Of a stretch of DNA of 64,000 nt, positions 8,041 through 17,009 are shown one piece after another. The DNA comes from Reichenbachiella carrageenanivorans (lineage in GTDB: Bacteria; Bacteroidota; Bacteroidia; Cytophagales; Cyclobacteriaceae): contig NZ_CP106735.1 of assembly GCF_025639805.1 (NCBI RefSeq), forward strand, positions 3,567,501 to 3,631,500, given 5' to 3'. The position numbers and the translations under genes were made by a program. Position 1 is the first letter of the stretch; each line of letters opens with the position of its first letter. Under the pieces are notes generated by a model. It searched no databases. It worked only from the letters and a program-made list of their open reading frames with translations, and had not been told where the DNA came from.

Positions 8041-10914
8041 CTATTTGTAGTCCATGGGACTTTTGCCAAACCTCTTTTTAAATTGAGTATTGAAATGACT
8101 CACGTTGTTCATGCCTATGGATTTGGCAACTTCAGATGCACTGCTTACATTCTTTTCTTTGAGTATCCTACTGGCATATTGCATACGTACTTCTTTGATA
8201 AACTCGAATGGAGTGCCATTGGTCATTTTCTTGATCATTCGGTAAAATTTCCGTTCACTTACAGCGATATGATCAGCCAAGTAGTGGATGGATAGAGTTG
8301 GGTCGTCTATTTTGTCAAGAACCAGTTGTTCTACTTTTTTCAAGAGAGATTGTTCTATCTCATCTAAGGTTTGTTGGTTGTTAATAAAAAGCGCCCCTTC
8401 GTTGTTATTGTTCCAAATTTCTTTCTTGTCCAATAAGTTTTCTATTCGTTGTAGCAGTTCATTTGGTTTAAAGGGTTTACACAAGAAATCATTGACCCCT
8501 TGTGACAAGACTTTAGTTTTATCTTCTTCTGATGTCCTAGCCGAAAGGACAAGGGCAGGGATTTTTTTAAGTTTATCACTTTCCTTCAGTTTTTCAAGTA
8601 ATTCAAATCCGTCGAACCAAGGCATCATTAGATCTGTGATGATTAGGTCTACCGCTTCTTTGTCTAGTACTTTTAGTGCTCGCTGTCCATTGGGAGCTGT
8701 GAGCACGTGATATCGTGTCTCTACGATGGCTTGAATAAATTCTCGTACTTCTGGATGGTCTTCTACGATAAGTATTGTAGGTTTAGTGTTGCTGACCCGC
8801 CTGTTTAGATTAATCACTGGTTTTGAGTCTGACTCAGCTTCATCTAATTCTCTGAATAATCCACGAGTTTTGTCACTATATTCTAAATGAGGGAGTTGAG
8901 TGATTTGATCCTCATTTACCAGTTCTTGGTGTATCGTAATCATAAATTCAGAGCCTTCGCCTAATTTACTTTTCACTAGGATAGCAGCCTCGTGTTTGTT
9001 AATAATCTCTTTCACTAGCGCTAGCCCTATACCAAACCCTTCTTGAGTTTTAAAAGTAGTATCTGGTGATTGATAATAGCGCTCGAAAATATAGGGTAGG
9101 TTCTGTTCGGGGATTCCTTCTCCAGAATCAATCACAGAGACGATTAGATTCTCATCTTCTTTGTTCAACGCGACGGTTACAGAGTCATCCTTTTGTGTGT
9201 GTTTGAGTGCATTGGTGATCAAATTGAAAAGAACTTTTTCAAACTGAGTAGGATCTATATGTGCGATGGGCGCTCCCTCAAAAATAGATTTGGAGTAGGA
9301 GAGGTGTATGCCTTTGAGTTCAGCCATGGAGTCAAACATTTTTACAAATAGTTTGAGCATCTTGTCAAGGTCAATGTATTGTCTATGGATGACTAGTTTT
9401 CCATCTTCAAGTTTGATGAGTTCATTGATTTCGTTGGTGAGGTGAATGATTCTTTCACCATTCAACAATCCTGTTTTTAACTGACGCTCGGCTTTGTCGG
9501 TGAGTAGCATGTCTTCACTTTTTAGTACTTGCTCTATGCCTCCCATGATCAAAGTGAGTGGTGTCCGGAGGTCGTGCGAGATATTGGCAAAGAATCTAGA
9601 TTTGGCTTCGTCGAGTTGTTTGAGACGATCAGATTGTAGCTGTATTTTGGCTGAGAGCTGCTTGTTGATTAGGTAACTTCTGTAGATGATTAAAGCGATA
9701 ATCACGACAAGTAAAAGGCCGATACCAATACTGTAAAGTAAGATGTTTTGTGCTCGAATGGTTTCTTCGTTCACTTTCTTTTGCTCCTTGAGAAGTTCGT
9801 TTTCGTTGGCACGTTTCTCTGCCTCTAGCCTCATTTGTACCTTGTATTTATTACTTTCCTCTTGGCGTATTTCTATAGAGTCTTTGGCTTGTTGGAAGTT
9901 TTGATGGATATATACGGCTTCTTTATAGTTGCCCTGAGCGACCAGAGCATCGTACATGATTTCGGACATAGAAACCACGTGTCTTAAGTTGTTGGTGTTG
10001 TAGGCAGTAGGTAGGTGCTTTTCACAAAGAGAAATGGCTTGGTCGTAATTTTTTAATTGGATATTGATTAGAGCCAGTTGCTCAATGCAATCTAGTGCAT
10101 GGTCTCTTGCGTTTATGGATCTATACCCAGCCAGTGCTGCTTCGTAATACGGGATGGCTTCAGCGTACCTTTCTTGAGTATACAAATTGAGCCCCATCGA
10201 TCGTGTGGAGTAAAATTCTTCGTTTTTATTTCTTTGGGCGATAGCCAGACTTTTAGCACTATCCAGATACAAAGCTGCCTGATCATAATTCTCAAGCCTT
10301 ATATTTATTCGGCCTAATTGGTTGTAGTTATAGGGGTAGGGGCTCAGTCCATGATCTAGGAATATATGATTTGATTCATCATAGCAACTAAGCGCACGCT
10401 CATAGTTTTTTAATTTAAAATAGATCAGTCCAATGTTACTGACAATCTTAGCGACCTCTTTATATCGCTTGTCCTTGTTATGGATTTGTTTGGCGGTGAA
10501 GTAGCAATCGAGTGCGATGTCGAAATCATCGAATCTATAATATGAATTAGCCAAGTAGGTATAGGTGTAGGCGAGTAATGTATCTGATTTGTTATATTTA
10601 GAAATAAAATCACGCGCTACTGATATAGACTCAATGTAGTTTCCTTTTTTGTATAGCTCCTTCATTTTTTTGTATAAAAAAGAAAAGTAACGGTCGCTAT
10701 ACATCTCTTCTCCAAGAAGCCCACCAGACTCCTCACTTAGTAGGTAGTAGGCTTTGTCTAGTTCGTTGGAATAGAGCAACGAGTCGAATGTTTGAATGAA
10801 TTCTTCTGAGTGGTTTTCAGTTTCAGTTGAAGTGTGCTGAGCAAAACTTCTCAAAGTAAGTATCAACAACCCAAAGGTGATAAGAAGGCACTGATATGTT
10901 AGGTTTTTAATCAA
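8041..10914 (-). CDS. Hybrid two-component system: TPR sensor, histidine kinase, receiver, AraC output
   Basis: A 957-residue one-protein signalling chain. A signal peptide (to about residue 25, ending SFAQ) is followed by a periplasmic region of about six TPR repeats (residues 50-370). One transmembrane helix follows near 392-412, then a HisKA domain with FFANISHDLRTPLT, an HATPase domain with a GFGIGLALV box, and a receiver domain starting ILIVEDHPEV with the phospho-acceptor in ITDLMMPW. The AraC helix-turn-helix at the C-terminus ends FKKRFGKSPMDYK. TPR-type hybrids of this class control genes near them, but the ligand is unknown. The start codon is TTG at 10914; no ATG is better placed, since the signal peptide begins right after it. 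A 32-residue ORF precedes it. Confidence 0.9.
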   Translation of the reverse strand: MIKNLTYQCLLITFGLLILTLRSFAQHTSTETENHSEEFIQTFDSLLYSNELDKAYYLLSEESGGLLGEEMYSDRYFSFLYKKMKELYKKGNYIESISVARDFISKYNKSDTLLAYTYTYLANSYYRFDDFDIALDCYFTAKQIHNKDKRYKEVAKIVSNIGLIYFKLKNYERALSCYDESNHIFLDHGLSPYPYNYNQLGRINIRLENYDQAALYLDSAKSLAIAQRNKNEEFYSTRSMGLNLYTQERYAEAIPYYEAALAGYRSINARDHALDCIEQLALINIQLKNYDQAISLCEKHLPTAYNTNNLRHVVSMSEIMYDALVAQGNYKEAVYIHQNFQQAKDSIEIRQEESNKYKVQMRLEAEKRANENELLKEQKKVNEETIRAQNILLYSIGIGLLLVVIIALIIYRSYLINKQLSAKIQLQSDRLKQLDEAKSRFFANISHDLRTPLTLIMGGIEQVLKSEDMLLTDKAERQLKTGLLNGERIIHLTNEINELIKLEDGKLVIHRQYIDLDKMLKLFVKMFDSMAELKGIHLSYSKSIFEGAPIAHIDPTQFEKVLFNLITNALKHTQKDDSVTVALNKEDENLIVSVIDSGEGIPEQNLPYIFERYYQSPDTTFKTQEGFGIGLALVKEIINKHEAAILVKSKLGEGSEFMITIHQELVNEDQITQLPHLEYSDKTRGLFRELDEAESDSKPVINLNRRVSNTKPTILIVEDHPEVREFIQAIVETRYHVLTAPNGQRALKVLDKEAVDLIITDLMMPWFDGFELLEKLKESDKLKKIPALVLSARTSEEDKTKVLSQGVNDFLCKPFKPNELLQRIENLLDKKEIWNNNNEGALFINNQQTLDEIEQSLLKKVEQLVLDKIDDPTLSIHYLADHIAVSERKFYRMIKKMTNGTPFEFIKEVRMQYASRILKEKNVSSASEVAKSIGMNNVSHFNTQFKKRFGKSPMDYK

Positions 10915-10934
10915 ACGATTTAAATAAATAATCT

Positions 10935-10948
10935 CTCAAAATGCTGCT
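10935..10948. repeat. Third copy of the kinase-flanking motif
   Basis: CTCAAAATGCTGCT is identical over 14 bases, in opposite orientation, to the copy at 7928-7941 behind the kinase gene. Here it lies in the 42-bp gap between the small ORF and the kinase start. It may be a binding site for the kinase's own AraC domain or a shared RNA element. Confidence 0.5.
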
Positions 10949-10956
10949 AGGCTTGA

Positions 10957-11055
10957 TTAATTGAAATGCTCTCCTCCTGGATCAGTAGGCGCATCGTCAT
11001 CTTCATCATCCTTTGGCTTACGGCCACTCAACAGCCATTCTTCTTTAAGATTCAT
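10957..11055 (-). CDS. Putative 32-residue small protein upstream of the hybrid kinase
   Basis: ATG at 11055 opens a 32-codon frame. It starts MNLKEEWLLSGRKPKDD, then has an acidic run DEDDDAP, and ends TDPGGEHFN. It is very hydrophilic and lacks a signal peptide. An exact TAnnTTTG element lies about 45 bases upstream on the same strand, and the hybrid kinase starts 42 bases downstream, so it could be the first gene of that transcript. It might be a signalling peptide, a leader peptide or chance. The composition, unlike the AT-rich surroundings, favours a real gene, but the length makes this uncertain. Confidence 0.5.
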   Translation of the reverse strand: MNLKEEWLLSGRKPKDDEDDDAPTDPGGEHFN

Positions 11056-11099
11056 GATAAATTAGTTTTAGTTATTATTAATTTGAAATCCAAGGTAGC

Positions 11100-11107
11100 C
11101 AAACTTA
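11100..11107 (-). promoter_or_regulatory. -7 promoter element upstream of the 32-residue ORF
   Basis: On the minus strand TAAGTTTG matches TAnnTTTG. A start near 11095 would leave about 40 bases of leader. No TTG is seen at the standard distance. The rest of 11108-11333 is AT-rich and carries no ORF or clear terminator. Confidence 0.45.
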
Positions 11108-11333
11108 TCTATCTGGTCAAGAAGCGCTGATTTTCTTTTTGAAGAATATTATTCTGATTAAAAAATGGGGAGTTTATTGATGATTTCTCACCTCTATCCA
11201 AGAAGAATTTGACTTTCAAGAATGCTTCCGTTTGTTAGAATAGTGATTATCAAAAGTTAAAAATTCGTTAAAAATTTAAATGCTAGTGCCATTTTTGTTT
11301 GCTTTACGTTCTTTTAGAATTAATTCAAAATAG

Positions 11334-12758
11334 ATGAATCATAGAATATCTCTACTTACATGGTTGGCCAGCTTTTTCGCTTTGGCTCCAGTGGCAGTAG
11401 CCCAACTATCAAATGATCAAAAAGAACCATATCGAATCGAAATATCTGTAGAAGGAGTGACTGATAGTGTTGCTTATCTGGGGTATTATCGAGGGGATAA
11501 ACGGTATGTATTGGATACGACCTCGATCGACAATAAAGGATCGATGGTTTTTGAAGGAGAAAAGGTGATCAAAACGGGTGTCTACTTCCTATATACGGGC
11601 TCATATACCATGGAATTTCTTATAGATCGGTCTCTGAATTTTAGTCTAACTACTAAAAAGGAAACGACTTATCCTGATATGATTATTGAAAACGCGGAAG
11701 ACAATGAGCAGTTTAGGGCCTTTCAGCTAATAATGATCGCACATCAGCAAAAGATGAAAGAGCTGATGTCGGTGTTGGATTCGATCAGCACGGCAGCTGA
11801 TACCATTCGTGTGCGAGAGGATATGGCAAAGGCTACTGAGCTCAATCAATCAAAGAGAGACAGCTTGCTGGTAGCATTTGGAGATTCCTTTATGACCCAA
11901 ATCTTAGTGATGATGAATAAATCAGCTGAGCTAAAGATTGACTCGCCAAACCCTACACTAGCACAGAAAAAAGCACAGTACAACTACTATAAAGACCACT
12001 TTTTTGATGGTTTGGATTTCGACTCAGAAGGGTTGATTCGAACTCCCAACTTTTACGGAAAAGTAAAAGAATACATAGATAGAGTCACCTTTCAGAACCC
12101 TGATTCTATCATTGCATCTATCGATGTAGTGCTTGATAAAGCTAAAAACAATCCAGAGCTATACCGGTATTGGATGGGGGTGTTCTTTCAAGAGTATCAA
12201 AACCCGAAAATCATGGGTATGGACAAAGTGTTTGTACATCTTTCGGACGAATACTACCTAAAAGGGAAAGTAGACTGGGCAGATAGTACGCTGCTGGCCG
12301 AACTCAAAAAGGAAATGACTTTTTTGCGCGAAAATCAGATTGGGATGAAAGCCCCTCAGATCTATCTAGTAGATACACTAGATCGGCGAACTACGTTATA
12401 TGATATCCAGTCGGATTACTTGGTGCTTTATTTTTATGACCCAGACTGTGGACACTGCAAGAAAAAAACCCCTGTGCTGTTTGATTTGTACAAAAAAATG
12501 GAAGGAGATTTTGACGTGGCCGCTGTGACGGTAGGTACCGATATTGAAAAATGGAAAGAGTTCATCCAGAAATTTGGACTGGAAGGTTGGCTGAACCTAG
12601 GAGACCCTCACTACAAGAGTAACTTTAGAGTGCAGTACAACGTGAGAAGTACACCTCAGATTTATATACTGGATCGGAACAAGGAGATTATTGCTAAGAA
12701 ACTAGACGTAGAACAAATCGAGGGTTTTATCAACGATAGAAAAAAGATGGATCAGTAA
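11334..12758 (+). CDS. TlpA-like secreted thioredoxin-family protein (DUF4369 plus thioredoxin)
   Basis: The 474-residue protein has a signal peptide (ends PVAVAQ, about residue 23). Next is an N-terminal beta-rich domain (about 30-140, EISVEGVTDSVAYLGYYRGD) typical of DUF4369. A helical middle follows (about 140-330), and then a C-terminal thioredoxin fold with the redox motif in DPDCGHCKKKTP (CxxC near residue 381-384) and the cis-proline in RSTPQIYIL. Such proteins sit in the periplasm and reduce or exchange disulfides, for example in cytochrome c maturation. The partner is unknown. The gene stands alone, divergent from the kinase region. Confidence 0.85.
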   Translation: MNHRISLLTWLASFFALAPVAVAQLSNDQKEPYRIEISVEGVTDSVAYLGYYRGDKRYVLDTTSIDNKGSMVFEGEKVIKTGVYFLYTGSYTMEFLIDRSLNFSLTTKKETTYPDMIIENAEDNEQFRAFQLIMIAHQQKMKELMSVLDSISTAADTIRVREDMAKATELNQSKRDSLLVAFGDSFMTQILVMMNKSAELKIDSPNPTLAQKKAQYNYYKDHFFDGLDFDSEGLIRTPNFYGKVKEYIDRVTFQNPDSIIASIDVVLDKAKNNPELYRYWMGVFFQEYQNPKIMGMDKVFVHLSDEYYLKGKVDWADSTLLAELKKEMTFLRENQIGMKAPQIYLVDTLDRRTTLYDIQSDYLVLYFYDPDCGHCKKKTPVLFDLYKKMEGDFDVAAVTVGTDIEKWKEFIQKFGLEGWLNLGDPHYKSNFRVQYNVRSTPQIYILDRNKEIIAKKLDVEQIEGFINDRKKMDQ

Positions 12759-12863
12759 AAGTAATAGCTAGTACTGGTTTGCCATAATTACTTAGAAAAT
12801 TTCCTGATTTAGATGAAATTAGTTTATTTTCGATTTTTTTAAACCAAAATAAATTTCAATCAG

Positions 12864-13337
12864 ATGATTAGTGAATTCAACACGTTACGTGATGATGAAA
12901 TAGAGGTGTTGCTGAAGGCTCCTGTCTTGGTATCCATTCTTATCGCCGGGGCCGATGACAATATTGATAAGTCTGAAATCCATCAAGCAGTGGAAATTGC
13001 GAATAACAAGCAATCAAGAGCCAGAGAACAACTCATGGAATATTACAAAGAAGTGGGTAAGGACTTTCAGCAGAAGTTTGAAACGATGGTCAATGAAATG
13101 CCTGATACAGCAGAGGGGAGAGCCGAAATCATTGGTAAAGAGCTCAGAAAACTTAACTTTATTTTGCCAAAGGTGGATCATAAATTTGCTGTAAAACTAC
13201 ATGCTAGTTTGAAGGATATGGCAAAGAAAATTGCAGAAGCTTCTGGCGGGATTTTAGGATATATGTCCGTGAGTTATGAAGAAGCCAAACTAATGGAACT
13301 CTCGATGATAGATGATCCTTCCGACTACGAAAACTAA
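12864..13337 (+). CDS. Conserved helical protein, possibly TerB-like
   Basis: The 157-residue soluble protein is almost all helix. It opens with LLKAPVLVSILIAGADDNIDKSEI, where the acidic loop after a hydrophobic helix resembles the TerB fold of tellurite-resistance proteins. No signal peptide or transmembrane segment is present. I cannot assign a function. It ends in a strong terminator at 13347-13371 and starts 105 bp after the thioredoxin gene. Confidence 0.7.
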   Translation: MISEFNTLRDDEIEVLLKAPVLVSILIAGADDNIDKSEIHQAVEIANNKQSRAREQLMEYYKEVGKDFQQKFETMVNEMPDTAEGRAEIIGKELRKLNFILPKVDHKFAVKLHASLKDMAKKIAEASGGILGYMSVSYEEAKLMELSMIDDPSDYEN

Positions 13338-13346
13338 AAAAAGGAT

Positions 13347-13371
13347 AACCCCGCCAGTCGGGGTTTTTTTT
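13347..13371 (+). terminator. Intrinsic terminator of the TerB-like gene
   Basis: AACCCCG and CGGGGTT form a 7-bp GC-rich stem with loop CCAGT, followed by a run of eight T. It lies 10 bp behind the stop codon. Confidence 0.93.
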
Positions 13372-13387
13372 GCTCCCTATACCACCT

Positions 13388-13945
13388 ATGTATACCAGAT
13401 ACAGAGCCAGCATCATTTTTCCCTTGCGGTTGACATTTGTCATTTGGCTGGTATTTACCTTTCAATTTTACTCACATATCGATCTAGGTTTTTTAGGTGT
13501 GTATCCGCGTACGGTCAAAGGGCTGGTAGGCATACTGACCGCCCCGCTTATACATGGCAATACCCAACATATTCTTTCTAATACACTCCCTTTACTTTTT
13601 TTAGGAATTACCCTATTTGTGTTTTACAACCGAATAGCCCTTTGGGTGTTTATCAATTGCTATTTTCTGACTAGTATTTTAGTGTGGTTTTTTGGGCGTC
13701 CATTTTATCACATAGGAGCCAGTGGGGTTATTTATGGACTGGCTTTCTTCCTGATTTTTTTTGGGTTATTCCGAAAAGACTTTCGCTCATTAGCCATTTC
13801 GATAGTTGTGGTGATTTTATACGGTGGGCTGGTGTATGGCATGTTGCCTACTGGATCTAATATCTCTTGGGAATCGCATGCCTTTGGTGCCTTTGTGGGG
13901 ATTGCACTGGCTTTTGTTTATCGCCATATGCGTAATCTGGACTAG
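13388..13945 (+). CDS. Rhomboid family intramembrane serine protease
   Basis: The 185-residue membrane protein has six hydrophobic segments. The rhomboid signature is complete: HGNTQHILSN in the second helix, the catalytic serine in HIGASGVIYG, and the catalytic histidine in ESHAFGAFVG. It cleaves transmembrane substrates inside the inner membrane. I chose the ATG at 13388. A TTG six codons earlier lies inside the upstream terminator's T-run and would put proline-rich residues at the N-terminus. Only 16 bp separate the terminator from this start, so its promoter must overlap the preceding gene. Confidence 0.88.
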   Translation: MYTRYRASIIFPLRLTFVIWLVFTFQFYSHIDLGFLGVYPRTVKGLVGILTAPLIHGNTQHILSNTLPLLFLGITLFVFYNRIALWVFINCYFLTSILVWFFGRPFYHIGASGVIYGLAFFLIFFGLFRKDFRSLAISIVVVILYGGLVYGMLPTGSNISWESHAFGAFVGIALAFVYRHMRNLD

Positions 13946-14761
13946 TTACAAGCTTAGTACGAAGCCGTAAATTTGCCGTGCGTACTCAGATTCATTAATG
14001 GTAAAATTGTCCATTCTAGAAGCCAAATCAAACTGATACAGTTCTTTGAAGTCTAGCGTAGTAGCCTCGAGTAATAATTCCATATCTTCGGTACTATATA
14101 AGAAATTTTTAGAGCCATGCAAGAAAAGCAAACCACGTAGTTTTTCTCCAGGCTCTTTTTTTACAATATTGAGCGTATTGTAATCATTGTTTTCTATGCC
14201 TTCCGGCAATGTCATCACAGCGTTGATGTTTTTAAATTTAGTTTTTAAAGCGGTGAAATCCACAAATGGTTCGTCAGCAATGATTCCAGCTATGTCTTCT
14301 TTTTGATAACCTCTAGCTAAAGAGATGCCAGCTCCAATGCCCCACCCATAGGCTATGAGCTCATGATGAAAGGTCTGTTCGCAATAGTTGTATACTGCGT
14401 CAAAGTCGTCGTAAAACTCCTTGTAGATGTATTGATATTTATTGATTTTGAAATCACTGCTTTCGCCAAACCCTCGATAGTCATAGATCACTACACTAAA
14501 ACCATAGTTAACCAATATTCTGACACGTTCTAGGTAATCCCCTATATTACCTACTCCATCATGACTCATTACCATCAGCTGGTCTCCAAGCTTGGATGGG
14601 AAGTACCATGCATTCAACTCCGCACCATTGGTAGAAGGTATGCGAAGCTTTTCATAGGTCATATGAAAATCATGAGGTGTCCGATCATAAGTGCGCTTAG
14701 GTGATAGAGCAAATGCAGAAGTAGAGAGAAGACATAATAGGAGTAGGTTTAATATTCGCAT
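13946..14761 (-). CDS. Secreted alpha/beta-hydrolase-like protein lacking the nucleophile serine
   Basis: The 271-residue protein has a signal peptide (to about residue 18). The alpha/beta-hydrolase core has the expected strands and a YDYRGFGES loop near residue 93. At the nucleophile elbow the sequence is GWGIG (residues 139-143), where active hydrolases have G-x-S-x-G. Glycine replaces the serine, and the base reading is unambiguous. The expected late catalytic histidine is also not evident near the C-terminus (SRMDNFT). It is therefore probably a pseudoenzyme with a binding or structural role. It overlaps nothing, but its stop codon abuts the stop of the convergent rhomboid gene with no spacer. 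Confidence 0.82.
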   Translation of the reverse strand: MRILNLLLLCLLSTSAFALSPKRTYDRTPHDFHMTYEKLRIPSTNGAELNAWYFPSKLGDQLMVMSHDGVGNIGDYLERVRILVNYGFSVVIYDYRGFGESSDFKINKYQYIYKEFYDDFDAVYNYCEQTFHHELIAYGWGIGAGISLARGYQKEDIAGIIADEPFVDFTALKTKFKNINAVMTLPEGIENNDYNTLNIVKKEPGEKLRGLLFLHGSKNFLYSTEDMELLLEATTLDFKELYQFDLASRMDNFTINESEYARQIYGFVLSL

Positions 14762-14815
14762 GCGTTAATTTTTCAATTTGGGATAAAGAAAACGTTTTTC
14801 GAGTGGAGAAAAAAA

Positions 14816-15700
14816 TCAGATCTCAGTTTTCATCTCCTTGCTGCGCCATTTTTTGATCGCTAACCCTTCAGAAGGGGAAAACAAAAACGCAAGTAAAAAT
14901 AACAGACCAGCTACCGTCGACATGGCACCTGCGATTGAACCATCCACCCATGCAGCCAAGTAATAACCCATTATAGACACGATAATACCCAAAACGGCCG
15001 TAATGAAAAGCATCTTAGGAAAACTCTCTGTGAGTAAATAGGCAGTAGCAGGAGGGGCGATCAAAAGTGCTACTACTAAGATAGCTCCTACAGACTCAAA
15101 TGAAGCTACAGTAGTAAGAGACACAGCTGCCATTAATAAATAATGCCAAAGTACAGTGGATATACCAATGGCTGTAGCAAAAGCAGGGTCAAAAGTAGTG
15201 AGGTACAACTCTTTGTATCCGAGTATGATAAAGCTAAGAATGAGAAGTAACACAAAGCCAGAGACATACAATACACGAGGCCCCAAGATCGTTCCTGAGT
15301 CCGTGATCCAAAGATCGAGTGGTACATAAGCAATTTCTCCATGCAAAACACAATCTTGGTCTAAGTCTACCTCATTGGCATAGATGGAAATCAAAATCAC
15401 ACCCAAGGCAAAAAGCGAGGTGAAAGTGACCCCAATAGCAGCATCTGTCTGTAGGTTTCCTTTTTTATGGAAAAATTCGATGAGGACAGTCGTTAGGATG
15501 CCTATAATTCCAGCACCCAGTAGCATGATGACAGAATCTCGACTGCCACTAAATAGAAAAGCCAACACGATACCAGGTAGTACCGCATGAGAAATAGCAT
15601 CTCCTACCATCGCCATCTTTCTGAGGATTAGAAAACACCCCAAAAGACCACAAGTAATAGCCACTAAAGAACCTGCAGATATGATATATAAGGCATCCAT
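14816..15700 (-). CDS. Metal ABC transporter permease, second subunit (TroD/ZnuB family)
   Basis: The 294-residue membrane protein has eight to nine hydrophobic segments and the ABC-3 signature GDAISHAVLPG near residue 33, followed by many small-residue helices. With the ATPase and the other permease it forms the inner-membrane channel for divalent metal (Mn, Zn or Fe). Its ATG overlaps the stop codon of the preceding permease gene by one base (TGATG), which indicates translational coupling. It is the last gene of the five-gene operon. Confidence 0.9.
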   Translation of the reverse strand: MDALYIISAGSLVAITCGLLGCFLILRKMAMVGDAISHAVLPGIVLAFLFSGSRDSVIMLLGAGIIGILTTVLIEFFHKKGNLQTDAAIGVTFTSLFALGVILISIYANEVDLDQDCVLHGEIAYVPLDLWITDSGTILGPRVLYVSGFVLLLILSFIILGYKELYLTTFDPAFATAIGISTVLWHYLLMAAVSLTTVASFESVGAILVVALLIAPPATAYLLTESFPKMLFITAVLGIIVSIMGYYLAAWVDGSIAGAMSTVAGLLFLLAFLFSPSEGLAIKKWRSKEMKTEI

Positions 15701-17004
15701 CAGTTATTGATTGGTTTGTGATAAGGTATAGTAGATTCGTGTGGATCGCTTGTAGGGTATTTCAGCAGGGCTTCCAACCTAGCTTCTAGTTCTGGTGTAA
15801 GAATATGCTCTATATTATCAGCATCTTCATGAACATGATCTGGCGCTATGCGCAAGTAGGTGGTGAGATATACCTCCCATAGCCTATGTAGTTTTACGAT
15901 ACGTTGTCCTTTTTTCTGCCCTTGGTCTGTAAGCTTCCACGTGTCTTGTTGTTTTTTTAAAAAACCTTGATAGGCTAGTGCATTCAATCCTGTAATCAAA
16001 GTTGGAGTTTTAATAGGGCGTTTGGCTTGGATTTGAGCAACGCTACGTTGCTCCTCAAAGTTCTGGTCTATTTCCCCTAATTGGTAAAATAGCTTTAGGA
16101 TATTTTCATTTAATATGCGTTTCTTGATTTTAGTCTGACGAATCAGTTTGTAGAGTATTCCTTTTTCAGGAGCTACAAAAAAAGAGACTAAAGCAATCAC
16201 AGATATCATCATAACGATCCATGGCCCAGTGGGCATCGATGGTGCCACATATGAAATGTAAGCACCACTCACTCCTGAAAAAGCTCCAAATATGGCAGCC
16301 AGTAGTAGCATGATACTGAGGCGATTCGTCCAAAATCGAGCAGCAGCGGCAGGAGTGATGAGCATCGCTGCCATAAGTACCACCCCCACAGCTTGTATGC
16401 CAGTTACCACAGCTAAGACCGTAAGTGTAGTCAGAACTAGTTCGAGCCGTTTTACTGGAAATCCAATCGATTTGGCATAGTCTTCGTCAAATGATATCAG
16501 AGCAAACTCTTTGTAAAAGAGAATCACACCGAGCAACAAGCTAATACTGATTACACTAAAAATCATTAAATCTTGACCTACCAAGGCAGCTGCTTTTCCA
16601 AAAAGGAAAGAATCTAGTCCTGTTTGTGCAGCATTACCCGAATGCTGAATCATCGTAAGCAATAAAATGCCTACACCAAAAAACACGGAAAGGATCAGGC
16701 CTATAGCTGTGTCTTCTTTAATTTTAGAATTACGGGTAATGGCATCAATCAATAGCAAAGACAGCCATCCTGTAATGAATGCGCCAATGATCAGATAGAT
16801 AGGGTTTTTAGTGCCAGACAGTAAGAAAGCCAAACAGATACCTGGTAATACTGCATGCGCTACGGCATCGCCTACCAGTGCTTTTTTCTTGAGAAAGGTA
16901 AAGCATCCTACGAGCGCAGAGCTGATGGCTAAAAGCATAGAGCCGCCCGTGACATATCGAATGTTCGGGTTTTGAAAAGAGAAAAATGTAATCAAGTCTT
17001 CCAT
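15700..17004 (-). CDS. Metal ABC transporter permease fused to a DtxR-like domain
   Basis: Residues 1-280 are a TroC/ZnuB-type permease with the signature GDAVAHAVLPG near residue 45. Residues about 295-434 are extra. They read as a DtxR/MntR winged helix (ILKLFYQLGEID, then TPTLITGLNALAYQGFL) followed by the metal-binding and dimerisation domain, with HRLWEVYL (His373) and VHEDADNIEH (Glu399, His400) at the positions of the metal ligands in DtxR-family repressors. The free regulator in the same operon has the same pattern. The fusion suggests a metal-sensing domain on the inside of the membrane, regulating transport directly or binding DNA near it. A plain permease would be about 285 residues. 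Six bp separate it from the ATPase gene. Confidence 0.88.
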   Translation of the reverse strand: MEDLITFFSFQNPNIRYVTGGSMLLAISSALVGCFTFLKKKALVGDAVAHAVLPGICLAFLLSGTKNPIYLIIGAFITGWLSLLLIDAITRNSKIKEDTAIGLILSVFFGVGILLLTMIQHSGNAAQTGLDSFLFGKAAALVGQDLMIFSVISISLLLGVILFYKEFALISFDEDYAKSIGFPVKRLELVLTTLTVLAVVTGIQAVGVVLMAAMLITPAAAARFWTNRLSIMLLLAAIFGAFSGVSGAYISYVAPSMPTGPWIVMMISVIALVSFFVAPEKGILYKLIRQTKIKKRILNENILKLFYQLGEIDQNFEEQRSVAQIQAKRPIKTPTLITGLNALAYQGFLKKQQDTWKLTDQGQKKGQRIVKLHRLWEVYLTTYLRIAPDHVHEDADNIEHILTPELEARLEALLKYPTSDPHESTIPYHKPINN

Positions 17005-17009
17005 GTCGA

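Noticed and set aside
8288..8710. A 140-residue plus-strand ORF
   Set aside because: It is antisense to the receiver region of the hybrid kinase, is Ser-rich in a way typical of a shadow frame, and shows no domain.
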